Source: Selaginella tamariscina (taxonomy: Eukaryota > Streptophyta > Lycopodiopsida > Selaginellales > Selaginellaceae). Taken from it: 64,000 nucleotides of DNA. Of this stretch, positions 1 through 11,039 are shown in pieces. How positions within the stretch are numbered: position 1 is the stretch's first letter; each line of letters opens with the position of its first letter. Made by a program: the position numbers and the translations under genes. Location: contig PUQB01000249.1 of the NCBI GenBank assembly GCA_003024785.1, forward strand, positions 115,471 through 179,470, in the 5' to 3' direction. The notes below the pieces were generated by a model. The model did no database searches. It was given only the letters and a program-made list of their open reading frames with translations, and had not been told where the DNA came from.

Positions 1-2218
1 GTTCATTTTCGAGCCAACTTGCATAAGTATGGACATTGAATGGTCCACCCATTCCTGGGTATCATCAAGCTTCTCGTGAGCTTTAACTTTGTTGCTGGAA
101 TGCTCCCTAAGATTCTTCACCTGTGCCGCAATACTACCAAAAAGAAAATCACTTCAGTTATGTAAACCAAGAAACCCCATATGTACTAACCTTGAACCAA
201 GCTCAGAATCCTCACGAACTCTTTTTTAGCTGGACTGGATTCTTGTTCTTGCCGCAAAGAACGACACGGAAGGATAATGTCTAGAGCATGTTGGTTCCTT
301 CTGCATATACTCGCAGCGCCTCTCTTGTAGTACTCCACAGATTGCTCGTTTGAAGGCACCGTTGCGGTGGGAAGGAAACAATTGAAGAAAACCGTGCTGT
401 TCAACGGAACAGCGTTGTCTCTGAGCTTCTTCACAATCTCTTTGCCGAATAGAGTTTTCAGGTACTCAGAAAGGGTGACAGGCTTGATGTAATTTTCCGA
501 CTTCGTGCACTCGTGCATGGCCAAGAGCATGACAAGTCTGGCCACGATCTCCCCACGAACACCTTCTAGCACCAGCCCGTCTACGCAAACCTCGATCAGC
601 TTGGATACAAACTTGCACAAGTAAGCATCCGAATTGTAGTGAAGTAATGTCGCAGCTGCAGCAGCAAGAGCAGGCTCTGCAGCGGAAGCCGTGTATACCT
701 GAAACAAAGAATAATATTACAATATCTACACACAGTTATAGAAATGTAAATGATGTATATCCCATGTGGTATGTCACACGCACACACACACACACACCCT
801 TTTCCGGTCCTTAGAGAATTTGACTATAGTCCTCATGTGCCTAGCAGCGAGTTGTTGTGGCAGTGTCCCCCATGCAACGACGTCGAGTCCAATGAGACAT
901 GCAAAAACGGCAACCGCAACGTCCCTAGTCACCCAATCTGGTGTCTCTAAGTCGACATCCTTTCCCAGCAGCTTCTTCATAGCTAGATCAATGGTTGCAT
1001 TCACCTGGTTATCTGCGTCAACGCATCTCATGTAGGCAGCCCAAAGAGGCCGTCCATATTGCAAAACTTGTTTTGGACTGGTCTCGCCATCTCCAGTTGT
1101 GACCAGCACATCGCTTCTACCTACCAGCCAGATTGGGTCATACAGCTGGTGAGTGCCAATCAATAGTCTCACTCGTGAACTTGGATCGTCCTCGTAAGAT
1201 GCGGCCAAGTCTGCCACAGTACTGTCCGTCCCAATCGCTAAGCTGAAAAAGCAGTTTCTCGAAGGCACGTACTTGAGCATCCTCCTGAAGCTTACAAACT
1301 CTGGAGACGAGAGTTCACCTGCCTCATCCACGCAGAGCAGCAGGAACTTCTCTGCTTTTGCTAAGAGTCCAGGCGTGGTGCTAAAAAGCCTCCGTAGACT
1401 TTTGTGCATTCTTTGTAGTAAGAAGCAAGGTCCTTGTTATCACGTGAAGGTGCAGTGACTAGATTGTTATCCATGATGTCGTTGTATGCTGACATTATCT
1501 CTGAAGCAATCTCCTCATTTTCCATCTGGGAATTGATCCACTCTTGACAATCCTTGGAGGATTTGTTGAGCACCGAGATGATACTGCCTATAAGTACAAC
1601 AACGCTCAACTCATCTGCCTCTGCCTTCTCCACAAGGTCCGCAAGAAATGGGGTACGACGGGGAAAGCCCGTGCTCTTCCTCTTGAGGCAGGATATGTAC
1701 AAGACATACATGTCCTGGCGCCATAGCTCGCACACCAGTCTCGACTTGCCCCAACCGCTGCTCTGGATAATAGGTGCCAAAGGAACGTACTTGCGAGTCG
1801 GATCCCACGAAGACGCATTTTCCCTCAGGCACTTCCCCAAAAGATCGAGCACATCCTCATATCCAGTGTGAGGCAGCTTCCAAGCCTTCTTGGCCGCAGC
1901 CATGTCCTGCCTCCGATAAGCCTCCGCTGCTGCCTTTGCTGGGTCTCGAACAGGATGTAGCGGCTGAAGAAGACTTATCACAGCACTATACGTCTCACAC
2001 TCCTTCAACGATTTGAAAAACGCCGGCCGATCCTCGACACGAATCCCGCGCGTATCTCCCTGAATTCCCTCACCTTCTAGTATGACGTTGAGCAACCCGA
2101 AAAACTTGCTTTCATTATCAATATAACCCTCCAAGAATCTCGCCTCGATTTCAGAAATCTGGAATGCGTCCTCAGGCTGCTTGCCGCTCCCAAGCTCAAA
2201 ACGGTGAGAAGACGCCAT
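1..2218 (-). pseudogene. Crinkler/RHS-type P-loop NTPase, copy A (3' end off the window)
   Basis: The likely start is the ATG at 2218. Exon 1 (2218-798) encodes a P-loop at about residues 152-161 (QSSGWGKSRLV). It then encodes a Walker-B-like FLLLCVDEA and the segment QYGRPLWAAYM. This order resembles the P-loop ATPase associated with Crinkler-type effectors of fungi, oomycetes and a few other eukaryotes (family knowledge, from memory). Intron 1 (699-797) has its GT donor inside a TG repeat and a TTTCAG acceptor. Exon 2 is 191-698, intron 2 is 134-190 (57 bp), and exon 3 starts at 133 and leaves the window. A frame change lies between about 1,361 and 1,440. A 1-bp loss in exon 2 near 225 (relative to copy C) breaks phase with exon 3. 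No LxLFLAK-like leader or signal peptide is seen. The function is inferred, and this copy is probably inactive. Confidence 0.7.
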
Positions 2219-3479
2219 AGCCGCGACCTATGAACCCTAGGTTTCTAAAATATCTAATGGAATATACCTAGGATATGCTTGGACCTATGGACAGCCTCGG
2301 AATCCGCGTGCGTATTCTCCGGCGTAGAGACAGTCCGGGTGCGATAGCGCTGTCATGGCCGTTACGTTAACTAAAAACCCTTCGGTTCGCATGTACTCTG
2401 GTCCTCGGGACTCTTTTACCCTCGTGGGCAATATTAAAGGCATATTTAATCACCTTGGCGAAAGAATATAGTTTGATTATTTAATAAATATAAATATAAA
2501 TAATTAAGATTTTTAATTTTATTTATTTTATATAAAAATATTTATAAAATTGAGAAATTTACAATTTTAATTTATTTTTATTTTATTTTAAAAATAAAAT
2601 TTATTAAATTTAAATTAACGACATGAAGGTAAATATGTCTCACCCTTGCCTTCACCCTCACACGAGGGTGAAGGCACATGTGAACCGCCTCTTACATGCG
2701 GCCCTCACCAAGGGGAGGGATTAAAATTCATGGTTACAGTCGGCCCACTAACACACACGCACACACAACTACTTGCATTGGTACAATTATATTAGATTTG
2801 CAAGATTATCTAATCCTGACAATTTTTTATTTACAGAGTTATCCAACATATAATTAACGGATATCAAGGAAAATAACATAATAACATATACATTGCAAAA
2901 ATTAAAATATGAAATTTCTTGTTATATAACATACATTTGGATAAATAACAAAAAATAGTTTTTTATTTCATTTTAATTTGTTATATATATTTAATGAGTT
3001 TAATTTTATTGTATTTAGCGTATAAGAACTATCCTTGAGAGAGCTTTGGCTTAATTATTTTTAAATTTTACTTTTATAATAATGAAAATATTAAATAAAA
3101 TCCTAAAATTAAAATAATTTCTATTTTAACTTTTAATTTAGTAATGTATTAAAGTACATTATGTGTTGATTTCATAAGGATATTTATATAAAATTAAAAA
3201 TGTATTTTTGTGTGTGTGTGTAAATACCATAAAAATTATGTGCGTGTGTAGAGAGAGAGAGATACATATACATGTTAACATTATATGCTTGTGTTTATTA
3301 GTAATAAAGCATATATAATTGTAAACACATAGTAGAATATAACATAATCTGTATGTATAATGTATTTATGATATACATAAAGCATTGATATAATATATAT
3401 TAATATATCTAATAATACAACTTGTCCATACGTAATATAAATTATACATTGTTATATCTCTATCATTTTAATATGACTT
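2219..3479. other. AT-rich upstream region of NTPase copy A
   Basis: No gene is seen. Just upstream of the copy A start is a moderately GC-rich block with a GGTATATTCC stretch near 2,262 that could act as a TATA element on the minus strand. The rest is AT-rich, with short TG and GA microsatellites near 3,205-3,262. The same region recurs at 31,846-33,059 upstream of copy C, with only small indels. Confidence 0.6.
2648..2675. repeat. Perfect 12-bp stem hairpin
   Basis: GCCTTCACCCTC, spacer ACAC, then GAGGGTGAAGGC form a perfect inverted repeat in otherwise AT-rich DNA. It is conserved in the duplicate near 32,270-32,300. Its role is unknown; it could be the core of a small fold-back element. 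Confidence 0.7.
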
Positions 3480-6427
3480 GGAAGATAATGAGGCGAATAC
3501 TCCAAGGAAGCAACAATAGCATATATTCTTTTTTGTGAATAGGCCATCGAATTTGTGCAGTATCCAGCTTTTTTTAGAAAAAGGACACTGGATGTCCTTT
3601 CTATTGCAATACACCACCAATTGTAAAATCGAAAACGTCACACTCTACCTCAAATGGATCTTCAAAGATGGGTAGCTACAAAACTGGTTCAGAAGAGATA
3701 GCTTCTTTGAGTTTGACAAATGCACATTGGCACTTTGTAGTCCAATGCCATGGAATGTTCTTCGTGAGATTTGTCAATGGGGCTTGTTATCTTCGAGTAA
3801 TCTTTTATGAACCTGTGGTAATAACCTATTAAATCAAGAAATGATCTGACTTTATACACATCTTTCAAGATTGTCCACTCGATAATATCTTGAACTATTT
3901 TTGAATTCATCACAACTTTCCTACCTGATATCGAGTGTCCAAGAAGTCTATCTTGGTTTGACCAAATGCGCCTTTGTTTTCCTTAGCATACAATTGGTTC
4001 TCCCTCAATCTTTAAATTACCTTTTTCAAGTGTTCTGCATGTTCCTCAATTGTCGAACTAAAGACCAGAATGTCATCAATATACACTATTATGAACTCAT
4101 TTAGATAATCTTTAAACACATTATCCATTATTGTGCAAAAAGTTGCTGGAGCATTGCATAATCCGAATGGCAAGATTAGAAACTCAAATGATCCATAACG
4201 CATTCGAAAAGCAATCTTCTCAATGTTATTCTTTGCTACCCGAATCTGATGGTACCCAAATCTCAAGTCTATTTTTGAAAAATACTTCGCTTTTGATAAC
4301 CTATCAAATAAGTCATCCACTCATGAAAGAGGATACTTATTTTTGATAGTTATCGCATTGAGCGCTTGATAGTTCACACACATCTGCATCATACCATCTT
4401 TTTTTATTACAAACAAGATTGGTGCACACTAGACCGAATGTGTCCTCGACTAATCAATTTCGTCAGCTGTCTCTTCAATTTCACCAACTCTTGAGGGTTT
4501 AACCGATATGGGGCTCTTATCAGTGAAGACGAACATGGTAAAATCTCTATTTTATGATCCACACCTTGATGTGGAGGTAGCTAGGTGATAAGTTTTTGGC
4601 AACATGTCCTTACACATGTTTAAGACTTCCAAAATGGGACCAGGAACTAATTCTTGACCATCCCCTATTTTGACTTCATTATATCTAGAATCATTACAAG
4701 AAATACACGTTCCCGATGTTTAACCACCTTACGAAATTGAGTTAAGGTGAGAAACATAGGATTCCAATCATTATTAGTTAGTGTTTCTATCCTGAGCATC
4801 GTTTTTCTAATCCTCCTTGTTCGCTGCTAGTGTGATTCGATTATCCCTAGATCCCCTCATTTCGATTACATGTTTATGAAACCATTCCATACCCAACACA
4901 AAGTCGAACCCCGTCATATTCAAGACAACTAAGTCTAGCTTAGCCTTTCAACTTTTGATTTAGACAAGAACTGCCATTGCTATATTCTTAATATTTTAAA
5001 AACCTTTGCCAAAATTGATCTTTACTTCACTCATCTTTATTACATCCAAATTCAATTGATGAGCTAGACTAGTCGATATGAAATTGTATGTTGCTCTAGT
5101 ATCGATTATCATTCGGACTTGGTCCCCTCGTATCCTTCCTGTCAAATATAGCAAAGGGTCAATTTTATCTTGAATAGCGAATAAGGCAAGTTGTGTCTGG
5201 CACAACATTAGCTCTTCTGATTCATCTTCTAAATCTTTAAGTATCTCGGGTTGAACAACTTCCTCTTTTACCATCGCCTTGAAATGACCCAATTGTTGTG
5301 AGGGTGCTCGATATTCTCTAGCATAATGACCAGACTTGTTGCAATTATAACATTTTGGAACTCCGCACGGAGGAGCAGACTTTGGAGCCGGGCCCTTGGC
5401 CTGCTGAGGTGGTGGTAACACTAATGGTTTAAGAGATCCGATGGGTCTTGATGTGTCCAAAAACTTAGAACTGCCAACAAAGAGACTTACACTTCGTTTT
5501 GATGGTGATTGAGTTGATCGTTTATCAAACCTTCTCCACCTAACGTTGGAGTATAACTCCGTGGTTTAGGTTTTGATTCCTCACCCTTATTGTACAAGTC
5601 TTCTAACAACATGCCTAAGCAACTTTTTGAGCTGCCTCCTAACATTCTTGATAGCTTGTTGGTTTATACCTTAGGATTTCCTTTTGCATCTTTTCATTCA
5701 AGTTAGCCATGAATCAACTTCGAGCTTCATCATCACTCATATTTGAGACCAAACGCTGTACACTTTCAAACCGGTAAACATGGTCCACCTGGTTTTCATG
5801 AACTCCTTGTTTACAAGTTACCAAATCAGCACGCAATTGGTCATCCGGCATATACTATTTTTTGATCTTCCTTTTTATGTGTTTTCAGTTGTTTCAATAT
5901 CCACGTTCACCTTCAACAATCCACCACCAAGTCTTAGCTTCTCCTTTAAGAAACTGCTTGGCACATGCAATCCTTTCTGTCTTTCTCACACAAGCAACCT
6001 TGAAATAACTTTCCATATCATATAACCAGTCATCCAGAATTTTGTAGTCTTTTGGACTCATAAATTCTAAAGACTTGACTAGCTTTAATTTATTAGGACC
6101 ACTACCACCTTCATCTGTCGAAGAATCTGATTCAGAGAGACCTGACTTTGAATCATGCTTCTTCTTTTTTCTTTGTGTGTCTGGTTATGGAACATCTTGT
6201 AATGTGGTAACCATTGAAATTCGATCAGCAACATTACCAATTCGATTGTTCAACCCTAAAATATCCCCTTGAAGTTTGTTTAGGGCATTCATCATTATTT
6301 CTTGCCAACCAGGCCGCTATCTAACCCTAGGGGGTTGACCTGGGTCAGCTTCATCCATCTCCTCATTTTGAGCCTCTGCGACAGCCCTCTTTGCCTCAGG
6401 CTTTGGTTGCTTTCTCTTACTCATCAT
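3480..6427 (-). pseudogene. Ty3/gypsy gag-pol remnant P1
   Basis: Read on the minus strand, gag starts near 6,427 (MMSKRKQPK). A CCHC knuckle CYNCNKSGHYAREY lies near 5,310-5,350. A retropepsin follows at about 5,090-5,130, with IIDTRATYNFIS where DTG is expected. Reverse transcriptase at about 4,012-4,320 retains LPFGLCNAPATF and the catalytic YIDD. A short RNase H start (FEVECDVFDFTIGGVL) lies near 3,640. The element is cut off inside RNase H around 3,480, so integrase and a 3' LTR are absent. Several frame changes and stops make it a dead copy. It is duplicated as P2. Confidence 0.85.
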
Positions 6428-6737
6428 ATTGAACTCTAATTTCAACACTTGGAGAATATGCTTGGAATATTCCTAATACGAAGTTGGAAACTCCCTACAT
6501 AGGTTCTACACCCACACACATCAATTTAAACCAACACAAGACTTTCGGACATACCTAAAATCTCATGCCGACTTGCTAAGCAAGTGTTCTTCGAAGATTA
6601 ATAACTCACATGATCAAACTCTCTGCACATAATATAAACATGTCAACCGAAAGTGATAGAGTAAATCAAGAATTTAGATTATCTAAACACTAAAACACCT
6701 TATGACTTAAAGCAGTCATACTAACCGTAGAGAATTT

Positions 6738-6749
6738 GCTTTGACACCA
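6738..6749 (-). promoter_or_regulatory. Primer binding site of P1
   Basis: The minus strand reads TGGTGTCAAAGC, close to the TGGTATCAGAGC site used for initiator-Met tRNA priming (10 of 12 match). It sits 2 nt from the LTR end at 6,752, as expected for a 5' LTR/PBS junction. This fixes the LTR orientation as minus. Confidence 0.7.
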
Positions 6750-6751
6750 AT

Positions 6752-7149
6752 TGTCAGAGTTTTTACCTGGTGCCATGAAGGTGGCTTGCCAGATGCCAAC
6801 CCTAAAATCCCTCTCTGGAAACCCCCATGTTATTTGGTAAAGTACTCGTGTTAGGAACCCATCACTTAGGAACTCATACCCCCAATTGGCCAAGTCCACG
6901 GTTAAGGCTCACCTCATGAGTTAGGATGTGTGGGCTAGCCGAGTTACAAGTATCGTTCCTAGCTTGGCGTGGATGAGGCAGTCGGAGCAAGGCCTCATCC
7001 ACTAGTCTTATGGAACGTGAACTTGGGCAATCATTCTAGGCATGCAAGCGGGTTGACAGTCCCAAGAATTGACTAACTCCTTGGACAGTCAAAAGGGTGA
7101 AATCTTGCCAACGATAAGGGTAGGCTAACCCAAAGGTGGGACATACCCC
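6752..7149 (-). mobile_element. Partial LTR (family X), 5' LTR of P1
   Basis: On the plus strand it begins TGTCAGAGTTTTTACC, which is the 3' end of a minus-oriented LTR. It is homologous to the first part of the LTR at 36,364-37,132. It stops abruptly at about 7,149, where it is fused to a plus-oriented LTR. Compared with the duplicate, roughly 970 bp are missing at this junction. Confidence 0.75.
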
Positions 7150-8424
7150 GTCACATAAATAAGGTAGAGTATGTAGGAGTGAGGGTTCCTGGGTTCATGA
7201 CTGAGCTCGTTACTCTTCTCCCGGTGCAAGCTCTAGCTTGTGTTGTCAAGGCACAACCCTCTGTTGTGCTGCCCTAACTTCCAGATGACAGGGGTACGTC
7301 AGTAGCTTACCCTTAACGTTGGCGAATCCATGCATGGGAAGTCTTGTCGAGATGCACGTTTCAAGAGGCAGAGGTTGAGGCTTGTCTCCAACCTCCTCCA
7401 CATCAAGCTAGGTGTAACACTCACGGCCAAGCAAGGCACATCCGTGTCCTTGTCCAACTGTGGGCGTGGGATCTTGTTTGATTGGTTCACGTTGCCTAGT
7501 TCCTGAGGGTTCACTGAGGGGTTCTAGAGTTGGCATTTAGGAGCCACGTTTGTGGCACTTGGTGCAACTCTTGAATCTAAGGGCTATCGCATGATAGCCC
7601 ACATCGTGGAAGGTAGTGTCACATGGAGATGTGACACTGGGCTAGACGTCACACGATACAACGCCCGAGGCACGCCCTTTGGGGTTGTATCATGGGCTTG
7701 TCATCAAGGAGTTGGATACCCTAGCAAACAGACATGCTTGTGCTCGCACTAGGGTGCTAAGCCTTGGGCATTTGCTCAAGGGAGGTTAGGTCTTGTAACT
7801 AGGTGTGCTTAGGCACACTTGGCTAGGGAGTGTTCTCCTTAGAATCCAGGGGTTGAACAACCTAAGCTTGTTTAGCAGAAGTCTTTTCGTGAAACACTCG
7901 CAAGGTCATGTACTTAGGGTTATCCAAACCTAGCCTTAGGGAGTTTGCTTAGCAAAGCACTTGTGTTCGCCTACGGCGCACACTCGTGTCCTCACTAAGT
8001 ATTAGCCGGTCTAGGGTATGACTTGGCCACTCAAACACTTAGGGGTTAGTTGTGGTTTAGGGTACCCCTTGTTGCCTAAAGGGGTTGTACTCCTGAATGA
8101 GGGTGATTCCTCAAGGGGTAAGTGATGATGCCTTGGCTCTGTCACGGGGGTATGTGTGAGGCACATCTCCTTTGTGGGGTTAGGGCATGAGCCTGCCTAG
8201 GTCTACTGGGACATGATCCTAAAGTTTACTTGGGTTATCCTCTAGGGTTCAGGGGATGGTCGACTTAGGGTAGGACTTAAGTCTTCTGCCTAATTGGACA
8301 TCTGAGTCAGACTCTTAGGGTTATCTTGGAAGACTTAGTGTTGCTCACACAGGGTGATGACGCCAAATGGCCACTTAGCAATCACATGTTTTCACGTGTT
8401 GGCCTTTTGGGTTAAAACTCTACA
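7150..8424 (+). mobile_element. Truncated solo LTR (family Y)
   Basis: It is homologous to the full solo LTR at 37,293-38,992 but lacks about the first 440 bp. It ends GGTTAAAACTCTACA at 8,424, followed by CTTGG (8,425-8,429). That is the same 5-bp target duplication seen on both sides of the copy in the second unit. Small ORFs inside it are not genes. Confidence 0.75.
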
Positions 8425-8429
8425 CTTGG

Positions 8430-9167
8430 GATAGGTTGCATTCAACTCCCCACACCAATTGGATGGTAAGTCCTGCTATAAGTGGCAACTACATGTGTTT
8501 TTGGGATATACAGTTTACAACCCCCCAGAGAGAATGGTTTTCACAAACGTCTTGAAGAACAAGGATAAATGGTAGCTTAGCTTCTGTTTTAGATGAAAGA
8601 ATATTCTTAATATATATGAATATTAGATTCACAGTGTAATTAATAATATATTTAATAATTTTTAAACATGTTTAAATTACTATTTTAAAAAGTTTACGTT
8701 AAACAAAATATTCTTTATATGTTAATATATTTTATAAATCAATTGTGGAGACTGCATATTATTAAATATCTAATAATTTATAAACATATTAAAATATGGA
8801 TAAAATACGAATATATTTTATGAATCACTGGTGGAAATTGCAATGACATGTTTAAACATGTTCCATTGTTATTATTGAATTAGAACAAACGCTAAACAAT
8901 TTAACATTTTGAACGGTATATCACATACATATGAAATATGTCGCACTACATGTGAAACGTGGAGATTAAAACATGTTTAATTCTTATTTTTCATATTATT
9001 ATTACATTTTTAACACCTAAACAATAAATAATGATCATTTTCAATAGTCACCATGCATAACATGCTGTAACATACCTTTCAATACTTAACATTTTACTGA
9101 TATATTATTTATAGATTTTTATATACATAAACATTATGTAAGAACTTAAACGGTGGAGTTGAAAATA
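8430..9167. other. AT-rich 3' flank of NTPase copy B
   Basis: No gene is seen. The region is conserved with 18,921-19,776 and 38,998-39,729, always directly downstream of an NTPase copy, so it travelled with the gene family as part of the original duplicon. Confidence 0.6.
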
Positions 9168-10854
9168 TTAATCCTCCGCCTCGGGTTCATCGTGGTCAGG
9201 TGGGAACTCAAGCGGCATAGTCACTGTTTTACGGGGTCTCTTCGTCACAGTCTCCTCCTCCTCCTTGTCACAGTCTCCTCCTCCTCCTTGTCCACGTATT
9301 GAATATATCCCAGAGGGATTAAACCCTGCAACACCTTCCTCTCCGAATCAGTTGAATCTCTGAATATGTCTTCACATGTAGTGGCAAGGACCCGCAGCAA
9401 ATCCCTCAGACTCTTATCTTTGATGAAGCCATAATCCAAGCCTTCCGCAATTACACAGTCCGCCTTTACCTCCACACTGTTCATTTTCGAGCCAATTGCA
9501 TAAGTATGGACATTGAATGGTCCACCCATTCCTGGGTATCATCAAGCTTCTCGTGAGCTTTAACTTTGTTGCTGGAATGCTCCCTAAGATTCTTCACCTG
9601 TGCCGCAATACTACCAAAAAGAAAATCACTTCAGTTATGTAAACCAAGAAACCCCTATGTACTAACCTTGAACCAAACTCAGAATCCTCACGAACTCTTT
9701 TATTAGCTGGACTGGATTCTTGTTCTTGCCGCAAAGAACGACACAGAAGGATAATGTCTAGAGCATGTTGGTTCCTTCTGCATATACTTGCAGCACCTCT
9801 CTTGTAGTACTCCACAGATTGCTCGTTTGAAGGCACTGTTGCAGTGGGAAGGAAACAATTGAAGAAAACCGAGCTGTTCAACGGACAACGTTGTCTCTGA
9901 GCTTCTTCACAATCTCTTTGCCGAATAGAGTTTTCAGGTACTCAGAAAGGGTGACAGGCTTGATGTAATTTTCCGACTTCGTGCACTCGTACATGGCCAA
10001 GAGCATGACAAGTCTGGCCACGATCTCCCCACGAACACCTTCTAGCACCAGCCCGTCTACGCAAACCTCGATCAGCTTGGATACAAACTTGCACAAGTAA
10101 GCATCCGAATTGTAGTGAAGTAATGTCGCAGCTACAGCAGCAAGAGCAGGCTCTGCAGCGGAAGCCCGTGTATACCTGAAACAAAGAATAATATTACAAT
10201 ATCTACACACAGTTATAGAAATGTAAATGATGTATATCCCATGTGGTATGTCACACACACACACACACACACCCTTTTCCGGTCCTTAGAGAATTTGACT
10301 ATAGTCCTCATGTGCCTAGCAGCGAGTTGTTTGTGGTAGTGTCCCCCATGCAACGACGTCGAGTCCAATGAGACATGCAAAAACGGCAACCGCAACGTCC
10401 CTAGTCACCCAATCTGGTGTCTCTAAGTCGACATCCTTTCCCAGCAGCTTCTTCATAGCTAGCTCAATGGTTGCATTCACCTGGTTATCTGAGTCAACGC
10501 ATCTCATGTAGGCAGCCCAAAGAGGCCGTCCATATTGCAAAACTTGTTTTGGACTGGTCTCGCCATCTCCAGTTGTGAACAGCACATCGCTTTTACCTAC
10601 CAACCAGATTGGGTCATACAGCTTGTGAGTGCCACTCAATAGTCTCACTCGTGAACTTGGATCGTCCTCCTGAGATGCAGCCAAGTTTGCCACGGTCCTG
10701 TCCGTCCCAAGCGCTACGCTGAAAAAGCTCCTCCTGAAGCTTACAAACTCTGGAGAGGAGAGTTCACCTGCCTCGTCCACGCGAACTTCTTTGATTTTGC
10801 TAGAGAGTCCAGGTGTGGTGCTAAAAAGCCTCCGTAGACTTTTGTGCATTCTTT
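9168..10854 (-). pseudogene. Crinkler/RHS-type P-loop NTPase, copy B (5'-truncated)
   Basis: This is a paralogue of copy A covering only the part after the P-loop. Similarity to copy A stops sharply at 10,854, where LTR sequence of element Q1 begins. The Walker A region is therefore absent. Exon 1 remnant is 10,273-10,854, intron 1 is 10,175-10,272, exon 2 is 9,667-10,174, intron 2 is 9,611-9,666 and exon 3 is 9,168-9,610, ending in an acidic tail before TAA. Relative to A it lacks in-frame pieces around LKYVPSRNC, and the hydrophobic strand before VDEA is changed. A 1-bp insertion near 10,330 and small indels near 9,885 break the frame. A short Glu-rich tandem duplication lies near 9,250-9,290. 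It is inactive as an ATPase. Confidence 0.7.
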
Positions 10855-11006
10855 ATAAGTTAGAATATTCCCCAGGGAGATACGAATATAACCTGGGAGA
10901 GAGATCTATATATAGATCTATGTGGAGAAGCTTTGGGGACACTATGGGGGTGGTTGGGTGGTTTTAAGAGGGTCTCTAGTATTGTACTTGTTGGTGCCTA
11001 ACCAAA

Positions 11007-11018
11007 TGGTATCAAAGC
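11007..11018 (+). promoter_or_regulatory. Primer binding site of Q1
   Basis: TGGTATCAAAGC matches the initiator-Met tRNA site TGGTATCAGAGC at 11 of 12 positions. It lies just after the presumed 5' LTR end. The same site occurs at 41,576-41,587 in Q2. It supports plus orientation and plant-type priming. Confidence 0.75.
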
Positions 11019-11039
11019 TATTTGTGGGTATGGGTGGGA

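Noticed and set aside
1544..2016. Plus-strand ORFs opposite NTPase exon 1 (also 22,178-22,650)
   Set aside because: Antisense shadows of the NTPase coding strand, which carries the P-loop motif.
7299..7752. ORFs inside the X/Y LTRs (also 12,330-12,554, 37,907-38,155, 42,885-43,106)
   Set aside because: They lie wholly inside LTR sequence, differ by frameshifts between copies and match no protein pattern.
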